This document shows, in pieces, positions 25,370 to 33,002 of a stretch of 54,106 nt of DNA; position 1 is the first letter of the stretch; each line of letters begins with the position of its first letter. The stretch comes from Chitinophagaceae bacterium (lineage in GTDB: Bacteria > Bacteroidota > Bacteroidia > Chitinophagales > Chitinophagaceae). The position numbers were made by a program, and so were the translations under genes. The notes under the pieces were generated by a model. It worked only from the letters and a program-made list of their open reading frames with translations. It was not told where the DNA came from and ran no database searches. The stretch lies in contig CANBSW010000005.1 in assembly GCA_947372235.1 (NCBI GenBank), positions 1 to 54,106 of the forward strand, written 5' to 3'.

Positions 25370-25448
25370 AGTAACATAGGTTAAAGCAAAGGACATATTG
25401 GATAAATACCATGTGAACTTTTGCCTAAGCTATGTTACTTTGTGTTTA
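25370..25448. repeat. Hairpin repeat, type 1 (copy 2)
   Basis: Left arm AGTAACATAGGTTAAAGC (25370-25387) and right arm GCCTAAGCTATGTTACT (25423-25439) pair with few mismatches around a loop of about 35 nt. It is followed by TTGTGTTTAAAAAAAA. Related in sequence to 12774-12853, especially ATGTGAACTTT onward. Confidence 0.7.
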
Positions 25449-25558
25449 AAAAAAATCAATACAGACACTTTCCATTGTAAAGTTTTAGTAACATATATCG
25501 TTAACAATGTTTTTTTAAGCAGTACAAACCCAATAATTTAAAAACCTGAATAATTGTA

Positions 25559-25566
25559 TAACTTTA
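25559..25566 (+). promoter_or_regulatory. Candidate -7 box TAACTTTA
   Basis: TAnnTTTA-type element 34 bp before the start codon at 25600; the same octamer occurs at 29443 upstream of another gene. No -33 box is obvious. Confidence 0.4.
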
Positions 25567-25599
25567 AGAAGCATTATTTACAAATTTACAACAAGCTTT

Positions 25600-25971
25600 A
25601 TGGTCATTGTTTCTGATCTGATTACAATTATCCCTGTTTTGCCCTCGGCAGATATTAAACGTGATATTGAATGGTATCGGGAGAAGACCGGTTTTGAACC
25701 CGTTCATTATGATAAGATGTATGCCGTTTTATACAGGGATCATTTATGCATCCACTTACAATGGCATGCCGATACCCCTGATGATCCATTGCTCGGTGGT
25801 TCTGTGATCAGAATAACTGTACAAAATATTAAATCCGTATTTGAAGATTTTTTAAAAAGAGGAACTGTGCAGCCCAAAAATTTTATGGCTAACACTCCCT
25901 GGCGGACCAATGAATTTGGATTTTTTGATTTGAACAGGAATGGCATTTTTTTGATGGAAGACATTGCATAA
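25600..25971 (+). CDS. VOC-fold protein, bleomycin-resistance-like
   Basis: A 123-residue VOC protein close in layout to small bleomycin-resistance-type binding proteins: IIPVLPSADIKRDIEWYREKTGFEPVHYDKMYAVLYRDHLCIHLQ at the start and NEFGFFDLNRNGIFLMED at the end, with the final Glu-Asp. Proteins of this shape bind rather than modify drugs in known resistance cases, but that activity cannot be assumed here. A second VOC gene follows after 11 bp. Confidence 0.8.
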   Translation: MVIVSDLITIIPVLPSADIKRDIEWYREKTGFEPVHYDKMYAVLYRDHLCIHLQWHADTPDDPLLGGSVIRITVQNIKSVFEDFLKRGTVQPKNFMANTPWRTNEFGFFDLNRNGIFLMEDIA

Positions 25972-25982
25972 AAACACTGCTT

Positions 25983-26360
25983 ATGGAAAAGCACAGAGAA
26001 CCAACGATGGGAAACGGAAAGATCTGTTATCTTGAAATACCAGCTGTTGATATTATTGTTTCTAAAGACTTTTATCGATCTGCATTTGGCTGGAAAACCA
26101 GACAACGTAGTGATGGAAGTATTGCATTTGATGACGGAGTTGGCGAAGTTAGCGGCACATGGGTAACTGGCCGAAAGCCCACAACCGAAACCGGTTTATT
26201 GATCTATATTATGGTAGACAGTGTATCAGAAACCATTGAAAAAATAAAAGAGAATGGAGGCTCCATTGTTCAGCCAATCGGCATGGATGCTCCGGAAATT
26301 ACAGCCAGGTTTAGTGATCCGGCGGGAAATGTGTTGGGGTTGTACCAGAATCCTGTGTAG
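25983..26360 (+). CDS. VOC-fold protein
   Basis: A 125-residue VOC protein: NGKICYLEIPAVDIIVSKDFYRSAFGWKTRQRSDGSIAFDDGVGEVSGTWV in the first half and ENGGSIVQPIGMDAPEITARFSDPAGNVLGLYQNPV in the second. The family's usual metal-ligand Glu at the very end is replaced by Gln (LYQNP), so a metal site may be incomplete. An internal Met at residue 9 is an alternative start. Co-transcribed with the preceding VOC gene. Confidence 0.85.
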   Translation: MEKHREPTMGNGKICYLEIPAVDIIVSKDFYRSAFGWKTRQRSDGSIAFDDGVGEVSGTWVTGRKPTTETGLLIYIMVDSVSETIEKIKENGGSIVQPIGMDAPEITARFSDPAGNVLGLYQNPV

Positions 26361-26438
26361 TTTATTTCAAACAGACATTTCTCTGTTCCCCTAAAAAAAA
26401 ATTATTAATGTACTCATTTACTTTCTTTCCTTATATTA

Positions 26439-26454
26439 GTAACCGAATGGTTAC
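26439..26454. promoter_or_regulatory. Candidate ArsR operator palindrome
   Basis: GTAACC-GAAT-GGTTAC, a perfect 6-bp inverted repeat with a 4-bp spacer, 15 bp upstream of the ArsR-family start codon. Small ArsR repressors of this type commonly bind short palindromes overlapping their own promoter, so autoregulation of the arsR-SRPBCC-DoxX set is likely. Binding itself is inference. Confidence 0.55.
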
Positions 26455-26469
26455 ATAAATTGTACGATT

Positions 26470-26847
26470 ATGAGAAGAGATGTATTTCAGGCAATCGCAG
26501 ACCCTACCAGAAGAGAGATCATTAACCTGCTGGCGCACAAATCGTTAAACCTGAATTCGGTAGCAGAAAAATTTGAAGTAAGCAGGCCCGCCATTTCAAA
26601 ACACATGAAAATATTGACAGAATGCGGTCTGGTGAGCATCAGACAACAAGGCAGGGAACGTTACTGCGAAGCCAAACTGGATAAACTCAATGATGTATCA
26701 GTATGGTTAGAACAATACCGGCAATTCTGGGAAAATAAACTGGATGCATTGGAAAAATATTTACGGGAACTACAGTCAACACAAACAAAACAAATCAAAA
26801 AAATAAAAAATAAAAAACATGGAACAGGCAAATCAACCAGAAAATAA
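26470..26847 (+). CDS. ArsR/SmtB-family transcriptional repressor
   Basis: A 125-residue winged-helix repressor: VFQAIADPTRREIINLLAHKSLNLNSVAEKFEVSRPAISKHMKILTECGLVSIRQQGRERYCEAKLDKL is the complete ArsR HTH with recognition helix SRPAISKHMKIL. No metal-binding cysteine box is present, so it belongs to the metal-independent SdpR-like group usually paired with SRPBCC proteins. The Lys-rich C-terminus overlaps the next gene by 29 bp (26819-26847), which implies translational coupling. A palindrome upstream (26439-26454) is the likely operator. Confidence 0.9.
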   Translation: MRRDVFQAIADPTRREIINLLAHKSLNLNSVAEKFEVSRPAISKHMKILTECGLVSIRQQGRERYCEAKLDKLNDVSVWLEQYRQFWENKLDALEKYLRELQSTQTKQIKKIKNKKHGTGKSTRK

Positions 26848-27736
26848 ATTATCGCTTACCCGCTTCTTTGATGCTCCGGTGGAATTGGTGTTTGACATGT
26901 GGATGAACCCGGTACACATAGCCAAATGGTGGGGACCCAAAGGTTTTACCAATCCCGTTTGCCAATGGGATGCCAAATTGGGTAAACATATTTTTGTAGA
27001 AATGAAAGGCCCCGGAGGCATTGTTTATCCGATGGATGGAGAATTTCTGGAGATCATCCGTTTACAAAAACTGGTTTTTATTACCGCCGCTTTGGATGAG
27101 CAGGGACAAAGGAAGTTTGAAGCACTTAATACCGTTCTTTTTTCAGAAGAAAATGGTAAAACAAAAATGGAATTATCTGTTTCGGTTTCAAAATTAAGAC
27201 TGGGATCAGACCACCATATTGCCGGAATGAACGATGGCTGGAACCAGAGTATCGACCGGTTTGACCAATACATGATGAAAGATAATCATGAACTAACATT
27301 TATTCGTACTGTAAACGCACCCAGAGATCTGGTTTGGGATGCATGGACAAAAGACGAACACCTTAGCAAATGGTATGGCCCGGATGGATTCAGCATTACT
27401 ACCAAAAAAATGAATATAGAAACCGGTGGCTCATGGTCGTACACAATGCACGGACCCGACGGAAGGGATTATCCCAACAGGATAGAGTATCTCAAAGTGA
27501 TTAAACCTGAACTACTTGGGTACAAACATAGTGGCGATGAAGATACAGAGCCCGTTTCTTTCCATGTAAATATTATATTTGAAGAGCAGAGCAGTAACCA
27601 AACAAGACTCACTATGCATATGGTGTTTCCTTCTACAGCAGAGTTGCACAGGATTTCAAGAACGTATGGAGCTATTGAAGGAGCTAATCAAACGCTTGCA
27701 AGACTCGAAAACCTATTAAACCAAATACAAAACTAA
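26819..27736 (+). CDS. Tandem SRPBCC (AHSA1) protein
   Basis: A 305-residue protein with two AHSA1-type SRPBCC domains. Domain 1 (about 8-152) has SLTRFFDAPVELVFDMWMNPVHIAKWWGPKGFTNPVC and the last helix GMNDGWNQSIDRFDQYM. Domain 2 (about 157-300) has TFIRTVNAPRDLVWDAWTKDEHLSKWYGPDGFSI and ends in a shorter helix. The KWWGP/KWYGP motif is typical of the activator-of-Hsp90-like bacterial subfamily, which binds hydrophobic ligands of unknown identity. The gene overlaps the ArsR repressor and is followed after 4 bp by the DoxX gene. Confidence 0.85.
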   Translation: MEQANQPENKLSLTRFFDAPVELVFDMWMNPVHIAKWWGPKGFTNPVCQWDAKLGKHIFVEMKGPGGIVYPMDGEFLEIIRLQKLVFITAALDEQGQRKFEALNTVLFSEENGKTKMELSVSVSKLRLGSDHHIAGMNDGWNQSIDRFDQYMMKDNHELTFIRTVNAPRDLVWDAWTKDEHLSKWYGPDGFSITTKKMNIETGGSWSYTMHGPDGRDYPNRIEYLKVIKPELLGYKHSGDEDTEPVSFHVNIIFEEQSSNQTRLTMHMVFPSTAELHRISRTYGAIEGANQTLARLENLLNQIQN

Positions 27737-27740
27737 ACAC

Positions 27741-28115
27741 ATGAAAAAAACCAACACGATCTATTGGATCCTAACAGGATTGTTTGCAGGATTTATGTTA
27801 TTCTCTGCCATTCCAAATATTATGGTAAACGAAGACTCGGTAAAATTCATTGGTCAGCTGGGTTATCCAAAATATTTTATTCCATTCATCGGCGTAGCCA
27901 AAGCATTGGGTTGCCTTGCTATTGTAATTCCGGGTTTTGCAAGAATTAAGGAATGGGCTTATGCGGGTTTATTTTATGATCTGATAGCAGCTATCTATTC
28001 ACTGTTAATGATCGGTACACCGGTACTCATGTGTTTGCCAATAGCATTGCCAATTGTAATTGGTGCAGGTTCTTATATCTATCATCACAAAAGATTGGCG
28101 GCACAAAAAAGTTAA
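27741..28115 (+). CDS. DoxX-like membrane protein
   Basis: A 124-residue four-helix membrane protein of the DoxX-like family: YWILTGLFAGFMLFSAIPNI (helix 1), LGYPKYFIPFIGVAKALGCLAIVIPGF (helix 2), EWAYAGLFYDLIAAIYSLLMIG (helix 3) and MCLPIALPIVIGAGSYIYHH (helix 4). DoxX proteins are linked to quinone or thiosulfate redox and oxidative-stress membrane complexes, but this short form is uncharacterised. The ArsR-SRPBCC-DoxX order in 4-bp to overlapping spacing is a common bacterial module. Confidence 0.85.
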   Translation: MKKTNTIYWILTGLFAGFMLFSAIPNIMVNEDSVKFIGQLGYPKYFIPFIGVAKALGCLAIVIPGFARIKEWAYAGLFYDLIAAIYSLLMIGTPVLMCLPIALPIVIGAGSYIYHHKRLAAQKS

Positions 28116-28140
28116 AATAAGGCATTACATTTCACCAACT

Positions 28141-28240
28141 CTCTGCGAAACCCCTGACTCTCTGCGCTCTGCGGTTGAAAAGCATTGGTATTTCGGGTAT
28201 CCTGTTTTGCTTAGATTTTTCCAACCGCGAGAACGGGAGA
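28141..28240. repeat. CTCTGCG-type dispersed repeat
   Basis: CTCTGCG occurs at 28141 and 28159, with a third TCTGCGG copy at 28168, before GCGGTTGAAAA (28171-28181). TTTTTCCAACCGC (28216-28228) is the near-inverted counterpart about 35 nt later. The remainder up to the next gene is plain. It is placed between the DoxX and SRPBCC genes and may terminate the former. Confidence 0.5.
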
Positions 28241-28296
28241 TGTTGAATTTCCGGAAAGTTTTTTAATAAAAATTAATATCAGACACAAAAAATTGT

Positions 28297-28734
28297 ATGA
28301 GTAATCAACCGATTATTATTGAAAGAACCTTTCCTGTTTCCGCCGCAACTGTATGGAAAGCCCTCACAGAAAAAGAGGAAATGAAAAAATGGTATTTTGA
28401 TCTCGCTGAATTTAAGGCCCAAGTTGGTTTCCTTTTTAGTTTCACCGGCGGAAAAGACGACAGGCAATACCTTCATTTATGTGAAATAACAGAAGTAATT
28501 GTTGAGAAAAAACTTACTTACAGCTGGCGCTATGATGGTTATGAAGGAATTTCTTATGTAAGTTTTGAATTGTTTGCAGAAGGCGATCATACAAGATTGG
28601 TTTTAACACATACAGGATTGGAAAACTTCCCTACAAGTAATCCTGATTTTGATAAATCAAATTTTGTGGCGGGATGGACCTATATCATTCATACATCACT
28701 AAAAGATTTTCTAGAACCGGGAAACAAAGAATAG
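28297..28734 (+). CDS. SRPBCC (AHSA1-like) protein
   Basis: A 145-residue single SRPBCC domain: IIIERTFPVSAATVWKALTEKEEMKKWYFDLAEFKAQVGFLFSFTGG, then KKLTYSWRYDGYEGISYVSFELF, TRLVLTHTGLENF and the C-terminal helix FVAGWTYIIHTSLKDFLE. It is a standard bacterial AHSA1-type protein with a hydrophobic cavity; ligand unknown. It is separated from the ArsR operon by the CTCTGCG repeat region, so probably transcribed separately. Confidence 0.85.
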   Translation: MSNQPIIIERTFPVSAATVWKALTEKEEMKKWYFDLAEFKAQVGFLFSFTGGKDDRQYLHLCEITEVIVEKKLTYSWRYDGYEGISYVSFELFAEGDHTRLVLTHTGLENFPTSNPDFDKSNFVAGWTYIIHTSLKDFLEPGNKE

Positions 28735-28850
28735 ATCAACCGCATTTTTTAAAACATGATACCCATAGCTCAGGGGATACTATTCATTAAAAGAAAACAA
28801 TAGATCAAATATCCAATCACAAAAAAGTGAATCCATTTTCAAAAGATAGT

Positions 28851-28858
28851 TATCTTTA
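28851..28858 (+). promoter_or_regulatory. Candidate -7 box TATCTTTA
   Basis: TAnnTTTA-type element 21 bp before the start codon at 28880, identical to the octamer at 9142. No -33 element is evident. Confidence 0.4.
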
Positions 28859-28879
28859 AAACAACCAAAATCAACCCAT

Positions 28880-29407
28880 ATGATCTTCGTTTACATTATC
28901 GCAATAATCATTGCCATTCCATTGATTGGGGCAGCACTTCTTTCCAAACAATTCACTATTGAAGAAAGCATCACCATTAACAAACCAAAGCAGGATATTT
29001 TTGATTACCTCAAAATTTTAAAGCACTCAGAAAATTTTAATAAATGGGTAATGACGGATCCCAATTTAAAAAAGAATTTTTCAGGAACAGATGGTACAGT
29101 GGGTTTTGTGTATTCCTGGGAGAGTGAAATGAAAAATGTAGGTCAGGGCGAACAGGAGATCATTGGTATAACAGAGGGCGAAAGAATAGATTACCAGATC
29201 CGTTTTATCAAGCCTTTTGAAGGAGTTTCCACCTCCTCATTATTTACCAGTGCTGTAACCGATCAACAAACCAAAGTTGCCTGGACCTTTTCAGGCGATA
29301 GAAATTATTTCATGTGCCTCTTCCATTTTTTATTCAACCTCAAGAAAATGCTGGGTAAGGATCTGCAAACCAGCCTGGTTAATTTGAAAAATGTTTTGGA
29401 AAAATAA
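28880..29407 (+). CDS. Membrane-anchored SRPBCC protein
   Basis: A 175-residue protein with an N-terminal membrane helix (FVYIIAIIIAIPLIGAALL, residues 3-21) and a polyketide-cyclase-like SRPBCC domain: FTIEESITINKPKQDIFDYLKILKHSENFNKWVMTDPNL..., the acidic turn EGERIDYQIRFIKPFEG, and a final helix LGKDLQTSLVNLKNVLE. This anchored form is frequent in Bacteroidota and is usually called SRPBCC or polyketide cyclase without known function. The domain probably faces the periplasm or the cytoplasmic membrane surface; the sequence alone does not decide. Confidence 0.8.
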   Translation: MIFVYIIAIIIAIPLIGAALLSKQFTIEESITINKPKQDIFDYLKILKHSENFNKWVMTDPNLKKNFSGTDGTVGFVYSWESEMKNVGQGEQEIIGITEGERIDYQIRFIKPFEGVSTSSLFTSAVTDQQTKVAWTFSGDRNYFMCLFHFLFNLKKMLGKDLQTSLVNLKNVLEK

Positions 29408-29442
29408 AGGTCGTAACCGCTACAACGTTTTCGCAAATAAAG

Positions 29443-29450
29443 TAACTTTA
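29443..29450 (+). promoter_or_regulatory. Candidate -7 box TAACTTTA
   Basis: Same octamer as at 25559, 55 bp upstream of the Gfo/Idh/MocA start at 29505. Confidence 0.35.
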
Positions 29451-29504
29451 AAAGCGCTCATTGCCTTTTGGGTAGCCTAATTTGTAGTAAAGAAAAATAT
29501 TGCC

Positions 29505-30635
29505 ATGAAAGATCTCTCTTCAAACCGTCGGGGTTTTATCAAAAACACCGCAGCGGCCACTACAGGAATGATGTTATTATCATCCTTACCTAAAGCAGCA
29601 TTAGCCGGTTTTACAGCAGAACCCAGGATCCGGTTTTCTGTGATCAATATCAACCACAGTCATATCAACGGAATGGTACAGGCCGTAACCCGCGGTGGCG
29701 GGCAGTTGGTTTCTGTTTATGCCAAAGAGCCCGAATTACTGGCCGCATTTACCAGACAATTCCCACAGGTAAAAGTAGCTGCCAGTGAAAAAGAAATTCT
29801 GGAAGACAAAACCATTCAGCTGATCATGAGTTCAGGCATACCTGATGAGCGTGCGCCATTGGGTGTTCGTGTAATGCAGCATGGCAAGGATTACCTGGTG
29901 GATAAACCCGGGATCACAACATTAGAGCAATTGGCCGAAGTACGCAAAGTGCAGAAAGAAACCAAACGAATTTACTCTATCATGTATAGCGAGCGCTTTG
30001 AGAACAAGGCAACGGTAAAAGCAGGTGAGCTGATCAAACAAGGAGCTATTGGAAAAGTAATTCAAACCATTGGTCTTGGACCACACCGAATCAGTTTGCA
30101 AACCAGACCGGAATGGTTCTTTGATAAAAAACGTTTTGGTGGTATCATCACCGATATCGGCTCACACCAATTCGATCAGTTTTTATTTTTTACAGGATCT
30201 ACAAAAGCAGAAGTAGTGGCTTCTCAAATTGGAAATGTAAATCACCCTCAATATCCAAAGTTTGAAGATTTTGGTGATGTGATGTTGCGTGGGAATGGCG
30301 GACAGGGTTATATACGTGTTGACTGGTTTACCCCGGATGGATTAAAATCATGGGGAGATGGACGTTTAACCATTCTGGGAACGGAAGGATATATTGAGAT
30401 CCGCAAGAACATCGATATTACACTGCATGATAATGGTAACCATCTTTATCTGGTAAATCAAAAAGAAACCAAATACATTGATTGCAACCAGGAGCCATTG
30501 CCTTTTGGTGGTTTATTGGTAGATGATATCATTAACCGCACAGAAACCGCGATGCCGCAGGAACACTGTTTGCTGGCAACAGAACTGGCGTTGAAGGCGC
30601 AGAAATTTGCGCAGGTAATTCAGCCGGGGAAATAA
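29505..30635 (+). CDS. Exported Gfo/Idh/MocA-family oxidoreductase
   Basis: A 376-residue NAD(P)-dependent sugar-dehydrogenase-like protein with a twin-arginine signal (NRRGFIKNTAAATTG, Arg8-Arg9), so it is exported folded with its cofactor. The Rossmann part starts IRFSVININHSHINGMVQAV, with the usual GxGxxG glycines largely replaced, as in some exported relatives. VDKPGITTLEQL is the conserved E/DKP element, and the C-terminal domain has GGIITDIGSHQFDQFLFF, with the expected catalytic-region Asp and His. It probably acts on a periplasmic sugar or cyclitol derivative. It is followed by a strong hairpin (30643-30710), so it is likely a single-gene unit. Confidence 0.85.
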   Translation: MKDLSSNRRGFIKNTAAATTGMMLLSSLPKAALAGFTAEPRIRFSVININHSHINGMVQAVTRGGGQLVSVYAKEPELLAAFTRQFPQVKVAASEKEILEDKTIQLIMSSGIPDERAPLGVRVMQHGKDYLVDKPGITTLEQLAEVRKVQKETKRIYSIMYSERFENKATVKAGELIKQGAIGKVIQTIGLGPHRISLQTRPEWFFDKKRFGGIITDIGSHQFDQFLFFTGSTKAEVVASQIGNVNHPQYPKFEDFGDVMLRGNGGQGYIRVDWFTPDGLKSWGDGRLTILGTEGYIEIRKNIDITLHDNGNHLYLVNQKETKYIDCNQEPLPFGGLLVDDIINRTETAMPQEHCLLATELALKAQKFAQVIQPGK

Positions 30636-30642
30636 TATTCCT

Positions 30643-30710
30643 AAAAAACTGCGCCCTTGCGCCCTTGCGAGCAAAATATTCACGCAATGGCGCAAGGGCG
30701 CAGTTTTTTT
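30643..30710. terminator. Strong hairpin, bidirectional terminator or REP-like repeat
   Basis: AAAAAACTGCGCCCTTGCG (30643-30661) pairs with CGCAAGGGCGCAGTTTTTTT (30691-30710). A second, partial GCGCCCTTGCG copy is inside the left arm. The flanking A and T runs allow termination in either direction. The CGCAAGGGCGCA wording is also typical of dispersed repeats. Confidence 0.75.
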
Positions 30711-30760
30711 GTTGATGAATTTCGAGGTTATCCATCTTTACAATCATTCCTTATTGTATG

Positions 30761-30768
30761 TATATTTG
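30761..30768 (+). promoter_or_regulatory. Candidate -7 box TATATTTG
   Basis: Perfect TAnnTTTG match. It lies 29 bp before the TTG chosen as start of the FGE-domain gene and downstream of the earlier in-frame ATGs, which supports the later start. Confidence 0.5.
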
Positions 30769-30797
30769 AAGACCGATTACCGTTAAATCAGCCAGCC

Positions 30798-31931
30798 TTG
30801 AGAATTCGATCAGTACTTTATAGTCAACATTTTTTTCTTTGTTTTTGTTTGATCATTTCGATGATATCCTGTAAATCGGAAACAGAAAAAGCAAGGGAAC
30901 AGGCAATTAAAGACAGTATCTTATCCTGCCATTCAAATATTCCTTCACGATTTGCGAATACAACAAAAGAAGATAGCTCACAAGCCGGCACTTCAAAAAT
31001 TGCAAGTCACGATGGAATGGTTTTTATCAAAGGCGGATCTTATCAAATGGGTGGAGCAGATAATGAAGGAAGAAAAGATGAATATCCTGTTCATCCGGTA
31101 GAAGTAAAAGATTTCTGGATTGATGTGAATGAAGTAACCAATCAACAGTTTGCAGCATTTGTAAAAGCTACAGGATATATTACCACTGCAGAAAAAGCAG
31201 TTGATTGGGAAGAAATCAAAAAACAATTACCACCGGGTACTCCCAAACCTTCTGCTGATAAATTATTGCCATCATCACTTGTATTTAAAAAGAACCAGAA
31301 CATTGATGGGTATGTAGATTATTCGCAATGGTGGAGCTGGGTTGCCGGTGCCAGCTGGAAACATCCGCAAGGCCCCAATTCAACTATTGATGGAAAAGAT
31401 AATTACCCGGTTGTTCAGGTAAGCTGGTTTGATGCACAGGCTTATTGCAAATGGGCCGGTAAAAGATTACCCGCAGAAGCTGAGTGGGAATTTGCTGCCA
31501 GAGGCGGACAGGCCGGCCAAAAATATCCCTGGGGAAATGAAGAGGTAGAAACGGGCAAACCCAAAGCCAATACCTGGCAGGGAAAATTTCCTGCAACCAA
31601 TACAAACTGGGATAAATATGAAAGAGCTGCACCCGTAAGATCCTTTCAACCCAATGCATTTGGTTTATACGATATGGCAGGCAATGTTTGGGAATGGTGT
31701 AACGATTGGTACAGGGATGATTATTACCAGGCATCTCCCAAACAATTCCCAAAAGGCCCTGCAGACAGCTACGATCCGGAAGAACCGGGCATGCCAAAGA
31801 AAGTGGTTCGTGGCGGTTCTTTTCTTTGTAATGCTTCTTACTGTAAAGGTTATCGAGTATCAGCCAGGATGAAATCTTCTCCTGATACGGGCCTTGAACA
31901 TACCGGCTTCAGGTGTGCGTCAGATAACTGA
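30798..31931 (+). CDS. FGE-sulfatase (formylglycine-generating-enzyme fold) lipoprotein
   Basis: A 377-residue lipoprotein. The frame stays open back to 30657, but that extension runs through the terminator hairpin and precedes the promoter-like box at 30761. TTG 30798 directly begins a lipoprotein signal with lipobox MISC. The domain has the FGE/SUMF1 fold: MVFIKGGSYQMGG, HPVEVKDFWIDVNEVTNQQFAAFVKATGY, YPVVQVSWFDAQAYCKWAGKRLPAEAEWEFAARGG, FGLYDMAGNVWEWCNDWY, VVRGGSFLC...YCKGYRVSARM, and GFRCASD at the end. Several cysteines are present near the active-site positions of true FGEs (SFLCNASYCKGYR), so formylglycine generation is possible, but no sulfatase gene is nearby. Confidence 0.8.
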   Translation: MRIRSVLYSQHFFLCFCLIISMISCKSETEKAREQAIKDSILSCHSNIPSRFANTTKEDSSQAGTSKIASHDGMVFIKGGSYQMGGADNEGRKDEYPVHPVEVKDFWIDVNEVTNQQFAAFVKATGYITTAEKAVDWEEIKKQLPPGTPKPSADKLLPSSLVFKKNQNIDGYVDYSQWWSWVAGASWKHPQGPNSTIDGKDNYPVVQVSWFDAQAYCKWAGKRLPAEAEWEFAARGGQAGQKYPWGNEEVETGKPKANTWQGKFPATNTNWDKYERAAPVRSFQPNAFGLYDMAGNVWEWCNDWYRDDYYQASPKQFPKGPADSYDPEEPGMPKKVVRGGSFLCNASYCKGYRVSARMKSSPDTGLEHTGFRCASDN

Positions 31932-31977
31932 TATACGTAGCCAATTCTTCTGTATATTGGGTTTTAAAACTTTCTAT

Positions 31978-32997
31978 ATGAAAAAACTACTATTACTGGT
32001 TGGCCTTTTTTGTGCTGCATTACCCATGGTAAAAGCCCAGCAATCAGTAGCAGCTGCCAATCAATTTATCAACTTATTGGATAATTCACAGAAAGCCGAA
32101 ACACTGTTCCCATTTGATATTGAAGAAAGATATAATTATCATTTCGTTCCAATTGTTAGAAAAGGTATCACATTCAATGAGATGAATGTTGAACAGAGAA
32201 AAGCCGCCATTGCTTTAATTCGTTCCTGCTTAAGTGAACAAACTTTTCAAAAAACACAACAGATCATGGCACTTGATCAGGTGTTGAAAGTTTTGGAAAA
32301 CAGAAAGCCCGAAGACCATTACCGCGATACAGGTAACTATCATATCTGCATATTTGGAACACCCGCAGCCAATACCATTTGGGGATGGAAATTTGAAGGG
32401 CACCATATCGCCTTTAATTTTTCAGTTGATAAACAAAAACTCGTTTCCGGCACACCCGGATTTTTGGGAAGTAATCCTGCAGTTGTTTTAGAAGGACCTC
32501 AAAAAGGAAAACAGGTTTTAAAAGATGAAACAGAAATGGGGTTTGCTTTATTGCATTCACTCACCAACACCCAATCACAAAAAGCCATTGTTGATACAGG
32601 TGCTCCTAAAGATATTATAAGTTTTGATAGTCGCAGTGCATTATTAAAAGACGTAAAAGTGGGTATTGGTTATGCAGAGCTTACACCAGTACAGCAGCAA
32701 TTAATGTTACAATTGATCAATCTTTACATACACCGCTTTACCAAATTATTTGCGGATGATATGTTGAAGGATATACAGAAAGCAGGATTAAATAAACTCA
32801 GTTTTGCATGGGCCGGTCATACACAGTCAGGTATTGGAAACCCCCACTACTACCGCATTCTGGGGCCAACCTTAGTGATTGAATACGATAATACCCAAAA
32901 TAATGCCAATCATGTACATTCTGTAGTACGTGATCTGAAAAACGATTTTGGGGGAGATGAATTACTGGAGCATTATAAATCAGCACATACAAACTAA
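31978..32997 (+). CDS. Exported DUF3500 protein
   Basis: A 339-residue exported protein (signal MKKLLLLVGLFCAALPMVKAQ) matching DUF3500. Landmarks are RYNYHFVPIVRKGITFNEMNVEQRKAAIALIRSCLS, YHICIFGTPAANTIWGWKFEGHHIAFNFSVDKQKLVSGTPGFLGSNPAVV, GYAELTPVQQQLMLQLI and the final HYYRILGPTLVIEYDNTQNNANHVHSVVRDLKNDFGGDELLEHY. Family function is not established. The frame is open from 31894 but ATG 31978 starts the signal peptide. The ChaN-like gene starts 5 bp after its stop, so the two form an operon. Confidence 0.85.
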   Translation: MKKLLLLVGLFCAALPMVKAQQSVAAANQFINLLDNSQKAETLFPFDIEERYNYHFVPIVRKGITFNEMNVEQRKAAIALIRSCLSEQTFQKTQQIMALDQVLKVLENRKPEDHYRDTGNYHICIFGTPAANTIWGWKFEGHHIAFNFSVDKQKLVSGTPGFLGSNPAVVLEGPQKGKQVLKDETEMGFALLHSLTNTQSQKAIVDTGAPKDIISFDSRSALLKDVKVGIGYAELTPVQQQLMLQLINLYIHRFTKLFADDMLKDIQKAGLNKLSFAWAGHTQSGIGNPHYYRILGPTLVIEYDNTQNNANHVHSVVRDLKNDFGGDELLEHYKSAHTN

Positions 32998-33002
32998 CAA
33001 TT

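Larger units (their letters stand above)
25281..25599. other. 319-bp intergenic region
   Basis: No gene is seen. It contains the type 1 hairpin repeat (25370-25448) and a TAACTTTA box (25559-25566) before the VOC gene. The remainder is AT-rich without further recognisable structure. Confidence 0.5.

Noticed and set aside
25600..25971. Bleomycin-resistance gene
   Set aside because: The shape fits, but resistance cannot be told apart from other VOC functions by sequence inspection.
30657..30797. N-terminal extension of the FGE-domain protein
   Set aside because: It begins inside the terminator hairpin and upstream of the TATATTTG box; the lipoprotein signal starts at TTG 30798.
30798..31931. 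Confident assignment as a formylglycine-generating enzyme for sulfatases
   Set aside because: The fold is clear, but no sulfatase gene is in the window and many FGE-fold lipoproteins have other roles.
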